Shown piece by piece: positions 1 through 7,386 of a stretch of 11,080 nt of DNA. The first letter of the stretch is position 1, and the number at the start of each line of letters is the position of its first letter. A program made the translations under genes and the position numbers. The DNA comes from Rodentolepis nana (taxonomy: Eukaryota; Platyhelminthes; Cestoda; Cyclophyllidea; Hymenolepididae), in NCBI GenBank assembly GCA_900617975.1, contig UZAE01012939.1, positions 1 through 11,080 of the forward strand. Direction: 5' to 3'. The notes beneath the pieces are model-generated. The model was not told the origin of the DNA. It saw only the letters and a program-made list of their open reading frames with translations, and did no database searches.

Positions 1-284
1 CTGGGCAACGTATACTCATACGGCAAAAAAGTCTATTAACTGGCAGTTGACTTCTGATTTCAAACTACCGAGACCCCACCGCATTTCATATTCTACTAAT
101 TAAACAGTACTCACCTTTTTTCTACCTTTGTGTCTGTCTGTCTCTTTTACGTCTGTGAATCATTATTCTGTCCCCCCTCTCGACTTTTTGCCACTTTGGT
201 GTTCCTCTTTCTTTCTGTGAAGCTCGAAGTCAACTAAAGGGCTAATGATACCTATCATAACGCCTGCCATTTGAAATAAATAGA
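1..284 (+). repeat. SINE-like retroposon, copy 1 (5' end outside window)
   Basis: This copy begins at about position 37 of the family consensus (CTGGGCAACG), so its 5' end and upstream target duplication lie outside the window. It keeps the family order: AAAAAAGTCTATTAAC, CAGTTGACTTCTGA, a CT-rich middle with a TGTC repeat, a short C-run, CTCGACTTTTTGCCAC, then the tail GGGCTAATGATA and GCCTGCCATTTGAAATAAATAG. Its middle reads GTGAATCATTATTC, which groups it with the copies at 2469, 7102 and 9803 rather than with those reading GAAACACTC. It encodes no protein that can be defended. Confidence 0.9.
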
Positions 285-1436
285 AGGGGAAAGTCCCTTT
301 TGATGTAGCCTGGTGGCGGAAGTTTACCAGAGCAATGCGCTGTTGAAAGGCCTTCATAAGTCAAGACCTTTGGTATTACCCTTCGCATTGTTCAAGAGGG
401 CATTAATTCTACTTTTATCTTTAGCACTATTTGAGGAAGTGCATAACTGAGGACGGACTCTAAGAATAGCTATAATCATCTGATTCTTAGATAAGTTGTA
501 CTTTGTAAACTATTTTTTTTGTTGTTAATGCTTGGTCTATTTAAGACCCTATTCCTAATTTGCTAAAGTGGCTATTTCTGATGCAACAGAATTGGGAAAT
601 AATTTTCTACCTAATTTAACCTAAACTGACCGTTTTAACTCAGGTCCATACATGAATGATTTACCGCAGGTCAAGTTTGCCCCTTGCCAATGGTTAATTA
701 AGTGAAAAAAAAAGAAGAGAGAATTTCCAAAAACTCCAAATTTGAATCTTCTCATAATCGCTCTTGTGTGCATCATTTGATTATTTTTTGGGGGAACTTA
801 AAATAGTAGTTTGCAAAATTTACTACCTCGCGAAAACAGGGAAACAATGGGAACCCACAACATGTGTCTTTCTTATGGGGATTGTTTGAATTTTGCAGTA
901 ATAAAGTAAATATCCACTTTTTTATAAAATTTGATTATGAAAAGTGCAGGTAATACTTCGGAATTAACCTTATTATAACTTAATAGAAAGCTATACTTGC
1001 CTCAATCTGTTCAGGTCTATTAAAGTAAAATGGTGTTTTTTGCCTAATGTTTTGTGTATATGCGTTTGGTTATCTCTTATCTTCCAATTAACTCAAAAGT
1101 GTTCGAAAACAATCTTCGCTAATAGCATGGCTGTCGTGATTCGGTAAATTGTGGGGCAAAAAGAAGGAAAGATTGTGGCCGGAAATAGCGATTTCGGTTG
1201 GGGTGCAATTTACTTTCCCTAAACTGGCAGATAAAGATTTGCATTAGGTGGAATTTTCTCATGTTTATGCGTAAAGGCAAATTACTAACGCCGCAGTGAT
1301 CAATATACTTATTGTCGATGCACTCCAGTGAACCGAGCCGGATTAGTAGGACATGGGGTTTCTCAATTGGATAATTATTTTTTTAATATTTTTTCCTGTT
1401 CTATATGTGCGTTTTGAAATAGATTTTATGTTATGT
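285..1436. other. Non-coding stretch, no gene seen
   Basis: About 1.15 kb of AT-rich sequence has no long open frame and no recognisable RNA gene. If the ankyrin-repeat gene downstream has an earlier exon here, it could not be found: the exon at 1802 needs an upstream exon ending two bases into a codon, and no convincing coding block with a suitable donor was seen. The only local structure noticed is a 9-bp perfect inverted repeat at 459-467 and 483-491 (TCTAAGAAT / ATTCTTAGA) with a 15-nt loop. One such hairpin is not surprising in AT-rich DNA. Confidence 0.5.
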
Positions 1437-1726
1437 GCCTGGTGCACCCCGGGCAACGTATACTCATATGGCAAAAAAGTCTATTAAGCGGCAGTTGACT
1501 TCTGACTTCAAACTACCATCACCCCCATTGTATGTCATATTCGACTACTTCCACAGTACTCACCTCGCATTTTTTCTACCTTTTCTACCCTTGTCTTTGA
1601 AACACTTCTGCCCCCCCCCCTCTCGACTTTTTGTCACTTTGATGTTCCTCCTCCTCTCTGTGAAGCCTGAAGTCAACTAAAGGGCTAATGATAACCATCA
1701 AGACACCTGCCATTTGATATAAGTAA
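1437..1726 (+). repeat. SINE-like retroposon, copy 2 (5'-truncated)
   Basis: This copy enters the family consensus at the TGGTGCACC motif, so about the first 28 bases are missing, as expected when reverse transcription stops early. It ends CATTTGATATAAGTAA. ATTTTATGTTAT occurs just before it (1423-1434) and just after it (1727-1738). The match extends to 14 bp with one mismatch, which is a target-site duplication. It carries a C-run of about 11 and shares with the copy at 2966 a 17-bp deletion between CTACC and TTTGAA. It lies about 75 bp upstream of the ankyrin exon at 1802, in the same orientation as that gene. Confidence 0.92.
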
Positions 1727-1801
1727 ATTTTATGTTATATTTTGTTGAAATAGAGATATTGTATTAGTATTATTATTATTAAAAGTGGTTTTCTTTTTCA
1801 G

Positions 1802-1908
1802 GTATTTGGTAGATCTTGGCTTGCCTATTGAGGTTTGTGACCGAAAAGGGAATACTCCAGTTCACTCCTGCATAAAATATGGTTTAAAACGCAAGCGGTT
1901 TGAGAAAT
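1802..1908 (+). CDS. Ankyrin-repeat gene, internal exon (exon A)
   Basis: The exon is internal. It is preceded by a pyrimidine tract and acceptor (GGTTTTCTTTTTCAG, AG at 1800-1801) and followed by a donor GTGAGT at 1909. It starts with the last base of one codon and ends with the first base of another. Its 35 full codons include VDLGLPIEVCDRKGNTPVHS and then CIKYG. The block D-x-x-G-N-T-P-[VL]-H is the hallmark of an ankyrin repeat, a 33-residue helix-turn-helix module used for protein binding. The ATG at 1785 lies in the intron and is not a start. Which ankyrin family this is cannot be told from about 80 residues. The splice sites, phase match and motif make it a real exon; whether the gene is intact is unknown. 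Confidence 0.75.
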
Positions 1909-2254
1909 GTGAGTTCCCATTTCCGATGGAGTATTGCTGTATGTTCAATGACACAAATAACGCCCCATAATCATAACTCTCAGTCATATGGTTAGAGTGT
2001 GTATGTGTGCGTGTAGCGCAGTTAAAAGTACAAAGCGTTAAGAGGTGGGCTTGCGCGACGGTTCACTATGCACTTTTCTCTCGTAGGGGTGTGTGTGTGT
2101 AGCTCCACTCCCATTTAAAGTGCATTGTAAGCGCGCTCGCAACCAGTTATCATAGATTCAAATTTCCACGAATTTAATTCCCCTACTATGTGAATAAGCA
2201 AGCGTCAAATTTTACTGCATTTGAAAGAAATAAAGAATTTTCTCTTTGAATTAG
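1909..2254 (+). other. Intron of the ankyrin-repeat gene, with GT microsatellite
   Basis: A 346-bp interval bounded by GTGAGT (1909-1914) and TTCTCTTTGAATTAG (AG at 2253-2254). Splicing joins T from exon A to GC from exon B, making a Cys codon and keeping the frame open. The interval holds two GT-rich stretches, one imperfect around 1997-2015 and one nearly pure (GT)n around 2089-2101. It has no retroposon copy, unlike the introns on either side. Confidence 0.65.
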
Positions 2255-2394
2255 GCTGCAAACTTTTGGTTTGTTTACTTGAATCAAATTTGGAGCTTCT
2301 TTACGTTCGAAACAACGAAGGAACATCACCATCATATCTTCTAGAGCAATTATGGCAAGAGTCAACACCAGAGGAACGCAATAAAGGAGATGCA
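2255..2394 (+). CDS. Ankyrin-repeat gene, next internal exon (exon B)
   Basis: Acceptor TTAG ends at 2254 and a near-perfect donor GTAAGT begins at 2395. The first two bases complete the codon left open by exon A. There follow 46 codons, starting CKLLVCLLESNLELLYVRNN and continuing EGTSPSYLLEQLWQES, then a charged stretch TPEERNKGDA. CLLESNLELLYVRNNEGTSPSYLL fits the helix 2 / beta-turn / next-helix pattern of an ankyrin repeat, with NEGTSPSYLL in the place of the usual D-x-x-G-x-T-P-L-x-x-A. The exon ends in phase 0. The charged end suggests that the ankyrin array stops here or a linker begins. No family name is offered. Confidence 0.75.
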
Positions 2395-2468
2395 GTAAGT
2401 TGGCTCCCAAATCGCCTACACGATTATCTTACTTTCACTTCCGCTCACTTCATCCTTAATCTTAATAT

Positions 2469-2793
2469 ATTTATTTCAAATGGCAGGCGTTTTGATAGAT
2501 ATCATTAGCCATCTAGCTGACTTCGGGCTTCACAGAGGGAAGGTTCATCAAAGTAGCAGAAAGTTGAGGGGTGGGGAACAGAAGAGCGATTCAGAGATGT
2601 AAAAGAGGCAGACAGACACAAAGGTAGAGAAAAAGGTAAGGTGAGTACTGTGAAAGGGGTCGAATATGACGACCAGGGGGGGTCGTGGTAGTTTGAAGTC
2701 AGAATTCAAATGACGGTTAATAGCATTTTTTTGCCGTAATGAGTATACGTTGCCCAGGGTGCACCACGTGGAGGTAAGTCTATCGCACACCCC
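2469..2793 (-). repeat. SINE-like retroposon, copy 3 (full length, antisense)
   Basis: This is a full-length 325-bp copy on the minus strand. Its 5' end (GGGGTGTGCGATAG read on minus) is at 2793 and its tail GCCATTTGAAATAAAT is at the low-coordinate end. It is flanked by TTAATCTTAATAT (2456-2468) and TTGATCTTAATAT (2794-2806), a 13-bp duplication with one mismatch (14 bp if the adjoining C is counted). It sits in the intron after exon B, antisense to the gene. On the + strand it therefore shows AGGTAAGT at 2772-2779, a perfect 5' splice-site consensus. Confidence 0.95.
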
Positions 2794-2815
2794 TTGATCT
2801 TAATATTGATTACAG

Positions 2816-2948
2816 TGATCTACTTTCAGAGTTAGCAAAAAATCCTCACAAAAAAGGCCTATCTAGCCATGCTTCGATTCATTTGATTTGTTATCAATGT
2901 CGAGGAGGGAGTAAAATTTTTGGAGATTTGGGAAGAAGTTTGGACTAG
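2816..2948 (+). CDS. Possible third exon of the ankyrin-repeat gene (uncertain)
   Basis: Behind a candidate acceptor ATTGATTACAG (AG at 2814-2815) lies a 43-codon open frame from 2817 ending at TAG 2946-2948. It begins DLLSELAKNPHKKGL and contains a CYQC motif. Without the retroposon and one target copy, the intron from 2395 would be only about 80-85 bp, a normal compact intron. The problem is phase. Exon B ends in phase 0, and neither this acceptor nor the CAG at 2827-2829 gives this frame; only a poor CAGAG acceptor ending at 2831 would. With CAG at 2829 the protein would stop two codons later, so this block could instead be 3' UTR. Confidence 0.3.
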
Positions 2949-2965
2949 CTTATGTTCTTCAGCCC

Positions 2966-3273
2966 GGGGTGTGCGATAGACTTACCTCCACGTGGTGCAC
3001 CATGGGCAACGTATATTCATACGGCAAAAAAGTCTATTAACTGGCAGTTGACTTCTCACTTCAAACTACCCTCACCCCATTGTATGTCATATTCGACTAC
3101 TTCGACAGTACTCACCTCACCTTTTTCTACCTTCGTCTTTGAAGCACTCTTCTGTTCCCCCCCCCCCTCTCGACTTTATTTCCCACTTTGATGTTCCTTC
3201 CCCTATGTGAAGACTGAAGTCAACTAAAGGGCTAATGATAACCATCAAGACGCCTGCCATTTGATATAAATAA
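2966..3273 (+). repeat. SINE-like retroposon, copy 4 (full length)
   Basis: A 308-bp copy runs from GGGGTGTGCG to the tail GATATAAATAA. It is bracketed by a perfect 14-bp target-site duplication ATGTTCTTCAGCCC at 2952-2965 and 3274-3287. The short length reflects the same 17-bp internal deletion as in copy 2. The tail plus target supplies an AATAAA hexamer at 3269-3274. It lies 17 bp after the stop of the possible third ankyrin exon and points the opposite way to copy 3, 172 bp upstream, so the two could form a long RNA hairpin. Confidence 0.96.
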
Positions 3274-3287
3274 ATGTTCTTCAGCCC

Positions 3288-4249
3288 CCCCGCCCCTCTC
3301 TCTTTTCAACTGTCCCCTAAAATCCCCCATAATTACCTCTTTGTGATATATACGTCTTGTGGTCTCACTGTGTAATCAATTTTGGTCGGAATAGTAGGGG
3401 AGTAGATTAGGAGGCTGTGACGATTTCGCTATTTTTGCACTCTCATGGTTGTTAAGACTTGTTGTAGCTCGCTAGTTGTCGGAGCGTGAAGCGTGGAACT
3501 GGTGGGTCTCCTGTCGAATGCTGGATGCTGGATGCGATTTGGCATCTGCAATGTTATTGGTCCGTGGTTGAAGCAAAATATGCTGCAGTCAATTCTAAAT
3601 GGTTCTGATTTATCCAAAAAATGTTATGACCTATAGTTTGTATTTATAAGATAGGAAAAATATATATTGATTTTGATATTGTAATTGAATATATCGGCGC
3701 TGATTCTTCATGACAAGAGACCTTCAAAGCTGTTGTTTTAATCTCATTCATCTCTCGAATTAACTTAAAAGTCCCGATCACAATTGAAAACACCTAAATG
3801 ACTTAAAAGTCGACTTTATTTCAAGAAGAAATGGTTAATTTGATGCTTATTTTTTCGGTGGATCTAAAAAAATACGCAGCTTTTATATATTGTTAGCAAT
3901 AAACTCGCAATTCAATTTTTATTGGATAAAATTGTTAATTTAATTTAATTAAAACACATCAATTTCCTGGACTTTTACTGTTAGCAAACTCATATTCCCC
4001 GCATTAGTGTAATTCCAGACTAATTATTCTAAAAATCCACAAAAGAAGTGGTTGAGGGGCAGCATAAGATCAGCTTAGAGACGCCAAAGCCTTATTTAAC
4101 GATAGCCAATTACCTCAGACAAATTTTGGCACTTTAAAAGGCAATTCGCTTTTCAGATGAATGATTTAATAGGTGGATGTTACTTTCAATGTAAAAAGAA
4201 AGGAGGCACAAAATGTCGCCTTAATTTTGACAGGGAAATTTCAACTGAC
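3288..4249. other. Mostly non-coding stretch with one weak minus-strand open region
   Basis: C-rich sequence continues from the insertion target to about 3330, followed by AT-rich DNA with no recognised gene. On the minus strand, 3617 down to 3333 reads as 95 codons with a single internal stop (3429-3431) in sequence somewhat richer in G+C than its surroundings. It contains MPNRIQHPAFDRRPTSSTLH, with no family resemblance that can be named. It may be chance or a small relic. From 3640 to 4200 nothing was seen except an AATAAA at 3898-3903. Confidence 0.3.
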
Positions 4250-4935
4250 TTATTCCCAACTTACGCCGCCGATGCCTTTTTGAACATCGTATCAGCTGTT
4301 CTGGAGTTCTTTCTCGGAAGTTGGAGGATAAAGTAGAGTTGAGGCTTGCGTTGATTTAGTAGACGCAATGCGTGCCCGCAATTGGTTCAGTGGCCTGATC
4401 CGCATAGCATCATTTACCTGAATTTTATAGGCGACTTTTTCCCATTCAGACGTTCATTAGTGACCCATCACGAGCAAACAGGAGATCACCGTTGGGGAAC
4501 ACATCTCCATGACAGTCTTTGATATCTTCGCATGTTTAATGGTTTGATTTGTTCTTATCATTAGTAATTCAGCATGCATTTTGTCTTCCGGCGTGGATGT
4601 GTTTTCGAGGTCAGTAGGAACTTGCGACTGGCTTCTTAGTAAGCCATCCGTCATGAAGGTGTTGGTTGTGGAGTTATTATTTTTTGTCCGCATTAGTAAC
4701 ACCTCCTTCTTCCACTCGAAGTGTGAGCCACCTCTTCTGGGTATGCAGTACAATTGGTAGGATCAGTAGAATCAAAACGCACTCTACTCAGTGATGTTTG
4801 CAATAGTGGCCAAGTGGAGGACTTTCTAACACTTGAGTCAGCCTTGGCAAGCAGTTCCATATCTTCGTTCATTCCCACACAGTAACTGTTTCCTCTGGCT
4901 AATGTTTGCCTTCGCCTTATTCCTACGTCACCAGA
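4250..4935 (-). pseudogene. Possible decayed coding region with Myb/SANT-like segment
   Basis: Two minus-strand frames follow each other. The first is open for 80 codons from 4935 to 4693. The second runs from about 4753 to 4250 with stops only at 4457-4459, 4454-4456 and 4292-4294. The local G+C is higher than in the flanks. After the double stop comes SEWEKVAYKIQVNDAMRIRP, then LNQLRARIASTKST. The pattern W-x-x-[IV]-A-x-x-[IVL]-N ... R-x-x-x-Q-L-R-x-[KR] ... K-S resembles the third-helix half of insect Myb/SANT-like DNA-binding domains. The resemblance is from memory of the pattern. One frameshift and three stops would make this a pseudogene; introns could also account for some of the breaks. 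Confidence 0.3.
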
Positions 4936-4938
4936 CTA

Positions 4939-5239
4939 AGATTTTTGAACAACTCTTTGCTTGAGTGCAGTCGGTATAGCAACTCTCTTTTTAATTATGA
5001 GCAGGAATCGACAATAGATAATATTTTCTGACGATGGAATTGATTTAGCAAGTCCCCTTTGATATATAAGATGATAGTCAGTTATTCACGACATTCTGAG
5101 TGGACCTTGATAGATCCAACTTTTCAAAACAGCTTCCATTATTATCTAATATCTTTAGCAACATCTTCACGAGTCCCATTCAAGCATGTGTGAAAATCAG
5201 CACAGTAATGAACACTGTATTTCTATTTCTGTACAATCA
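4939..5239. other. Non-coding stretch, no gene seen
   Basis: AT-rich sequence without a long open frame, repeat copy or RNA gene. Its last 69 bases, from 5171, belong to the block that is duplicated at 7387. Confidence 0.5.
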
Positions 5240-5772
5240 AACCTTGTGTGGACGGGATGTGCGATAGACTTACCTTCACGTGGTGCACCCTGAGCAACGT
5301 ATACTCATACGGAAAAAAGTCTATTAACCGGCAGTTGACTTCTCACTTCAAACTACCATCACCTCACTATATGTCATATTCGACTACTTCAATAGTACTC
5401 ACCTCACCTTTTTTCTACCTTTGTGTCTGTCTCTTTTACATCTTTGAAACACTCTACTGTTCCCCCTCCCCTCTCGACTGTTTTTAGTTTGATGTACCTT
5501 CCTCTCTGTGAAGACTGAAGTCAACTAAAGGGCTAATGATAACCATCAAGACGCCTGCCATTTGATATAATAATAACTTTGTGTGGACCATTGCAGGTAG
5601 CACATATTCTTTTCTGACCTGACTGCTCTTCTGATGTGGATAGCAGAGAAGGACGGTAAACTGATTTCGAATGCATTTCAGTTACTATTTTGCTCTCCTT
5701 TTTGCATATTTACTTAGACTGCTTGTGGAAACCGAAGAAGATGTCTTGAGTTTATGTTCCGTTTATTTTCAA
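5171..5772 (+). repeat. 602-bp block repeated at 7387-7988 (probable unmerged contig overlap)
   Basis: Every base compared by eye matches 7387-7988 at a constant offset of 2216. The match includes the whole retroposon copy, its imperfect target duplication, and the non-repetitive flanks. The block ends at the N at 5773, while its partner starts directly after the N at 7386. A biological duplication would have no reason to begin and end exactly at sequence gaps. Confidence 0.9.
5254..5574 (+). repeat. SINE-like retroposon, copy 5 (full length)
   Basis: A 321-bp copy starts GGGATGTGCG and ends CATTTGATATAATAAT. The flanks AACCTTGTGTGGAC (5240-5253) and AACTTTGTGTGGAC (5575-5588) form a 14-bp duplication with one mismatch. 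It belongs to the GAAACACTC subgroup without the 17-bp deletion. A local change makes a CT-rich run ending in GTTTTTAG (AG at 5486-5487), which looks like a strong 3' splice site. It is almost certainly the same locus as the copy at 7470. Confidence 0.95.
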
Positions 5773-5773
5773 N
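5773..5773. other. Assembly gap or contig join (single N)
   Basis: One undetermined base interrupts the sequence exactly where the first copy of the 602-bp block stops. To its right begins unrelated sequence that is not found at the corresponding place after 7988. Confidence 0.9.
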
Positions 5774-5878
5774 AAAGAGAAACGAGAATTCTGAAATCCG
5801 ATATGGCATGCGTTATTGAATAGGCAAACGCCACTTCTGTAAACGAGCTCCTAAAAATTAGATATCTATATTTTAGCA

Positions 5879-6208
5879 TGGGGTGTGCGATAGACTTACC
5901 TCCACGTGGTGCACCCTGGGCAACGTATACTCATATGACAAAAAAGTCTGTGAACCGGTAGGTGACTTCTGACTTCAAACTCCCATTACCCCACTGTATG
6001 TCATATTCGACTACTTCCACAATACTCACCTCACCTTTCATCCACCTTTGTGTCTGTCTCTTTTACATCTTTGAAACACTCTTCTGTTCCTCCCTCTCCT
6101 TCTCGACTTTTTTTCACTTTGACTTTCCTCTCCGTCTGTGAAGCCTGAAGTCAACTAAAGGGCTAATGTTAACTATCATAAAGCCTGCCATTTGATATAA
6201 ATAGATAA
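5879..6208 (+). repeat. SINE-like retroposon, copy 6 (full length)
   Basis: A copy of about 330 bp runs from GGGGTGTGCG (5880) to a tail GATATAAATAGATAA. Flanking ATATTTTAGCA (5868-5878) and ATATATTAGCA (6209-6219) form an 11-bp duplication with one mismatch, the shortest of the set. The body reads GTCTGTGAACCGGTAGGTGA where most copies have GTCTATTAACCGGCAGTTGA. The C-run is broken up (CCTCCCTCTCCTTC), so this copy looks older or independently diverged. It lies in the 1.6-kb block between the two N joins. Confidence 0.92.
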
Positions 6209-6219
6209 ATATATTAGCA

Positions 6220-6447
6220 CAAAATTATATTTCAAGGCAAGAGATCGTCTTGCAGGCATCAGGTCAAAATCGGGCTCTCATAAAGTCGATAGTCATTGGT
6301 AAGTGAAAAAGTCAAGAACAAAGCGTCTGCTTGGTGTCAATGAAATGCAAAAGATGAGTTGAATCAACTTAGTTAGTTTATTTCGAGACAAAATATCTTC
6401 GCCCTGGGGAGGTATAAAAAAAGTAGTTCCTAGAGCCACCAAAAGCC
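6220..6447. other. Short non-coding stretch
   Basis: No gene is seen. A TATA-like run GAGGTATAAAAAAAG lies at about 6410-6424, some 25-35 bases before an ATG at 6448. In sequence this AT-rich, it is not evidence of a promoter by itself. Confidence 0.35.
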
Positions 6448-6693
6448 ATGCCGGATAAAATGTCAAGAACTCAAATCCGAGATTATGAAAAGCCCTCTAT
6501 TCATTTATTTATCACGAAGGGAGAATTTGTGTTGGTACAATGCAATACTATTGTCGGGTGGCAGAAGAAGAAACCAAATCTAGTTTTGATTACAAATGCC
6601 TCCATAAAAATTTAAAGGGACGTAGAAAGGAACAGAATCTCTCGCACTCAGGTAGAAGTTTTTGATCTTCGACATATTGGCCCAATATTTTAA
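6448..6693 (+). pseudogene. Small open frame, weakly like a piggyBac-type transposase relic
   Basis: A 55-codon frame opens at ATG 6448 and stops at TAA 6613-6615; the same frame then runs on to TAA 6691-6693. It contains FITKGEFVLVQ, then GWQKKKPNLVLITNA, and after the stop RDVERNRISRTQVEVFD. K-G-E, followed about 15-20 residues later by W-x-x-K-[KR]-x-[VI]-x-[LM]-[IL]-[ST], recalls the region before the last catalytic Asp of piggyBac-family transposases. That recollection is the only support. The catalytic aspartates and the usual length of about 500-600 residues are absent, so at best this is a fragment. It could equally be a chance frame. Confidence 0.22.
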
Positions 6694-7101
6694 GCGCCTG
6701 GAAGGCAAAATCAATTTATCTGTCTTTAAGTGAAAACCCTTTGTCATTATTCTTTAAGCAAATATTTTAATAGTTTTGACACAGTGGTAGATATTTATAC
6801 TTCTAAAGGTTGACCTCAGCACATCATTCTGTGAATGCTCCCTCCCCCCCCCCTCCCCATCAGCATCAGTAAAAAATAGACTTCTTTTCATTGTCTACTC
6901 CGACTGATTGAGTTTTATCCTGCTATCTGGTATAACCCCTTCCTCGAAATATTTACGAAGATTTGCGAATATTCGTGCCTAGATCTCACGACCAAAAACG
7001 TAAGAAATCTCCACCAATAGCTTCGAAAACTATTATTTGCTTGGTCACCAGATCGTAATTCCAGAATGGTAATAAAAGCGATATAATTATGATCTCCGAA
7101 T
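6694..7101. other. Non-coding stretch, no gene seen
   Basis: AT-rich DNA with an isolated C-rich run around 6840-6857. No repeat family member, open frame of note or RNA gene was recognised. Confidence 0.5.
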
Positions 7102-7385
7102 ATTTATTTATCTATATATATATCAAATGGTAGGCGTTTTGATAGTTATCATTAGCTCTTTAGCTGACTTTGGGCTTCACAGAGAGGAGGAGGAGGAACA
7201 TCAAAGTGACAAAAGTCGAGAGAGTGGCAGAATAATGATTCATAGATGTAAAGGAGATAGACAGAAAGACAGACACAAAAGCAGGGAAAAAGTAAGGTGA
7301 TTATTGTGTAAGGAGTCGAATATGACATGCAGTGGGGTGATGGTAGTTTGAAGTGAGAAATCAACTGCCATTTAATAGACTTTTT
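7102..7385 (-). repeat. SINE-like retroposon, copy 7 (antisense, cut at a contig join)
   Basis: Read on the minus strand, this copy starts abruptly at AAAAAGTCTATTAAATGGCAG next to the N at 7386 and ends in a long tail CCATTTGATATATATATAGA followed by TAAATAAATA. About 65 bases of the family 5' end are missing because the contig stops there, so no target duplication can be checked. It has the GAATCATTATTC subgroup marker and an expanded TGTC tract. A contig ending inside a dispersed repeat is the usual place for an assembly to break. Confidence 0.9.
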
Positions 7386-7386
7386 N
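7386..7386. other. Assembly gap or contig join (single N)
   Basis: One undetermined base separates the truncated retroposon on its left from the start of the second copy of the 602-bp block on its right. Confidence 0.9.

Noticed and set aside
1785..1801. ATG at 1785 as the start of a 61-residue protein
   Set aside because: It lies in the pyrimidine tract before the acceptor, so the codons before 1802 are intronic.
2221..2254. Coding extension upstream of exon B in the same frame
   Set aside because: The acceptor at 2253-2254 and exact phase agreement with exon A explain the reading better. The upstream part is pyrimidine tract.
3200..3240. Hammerhead ribozyme in the retroposon, as in some flatworm SINE-like repeats
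   Set aside because: The conserved CTGATGA and GAAA core is absent on both strands. GCTAATGATA is the nearest and does not fit.
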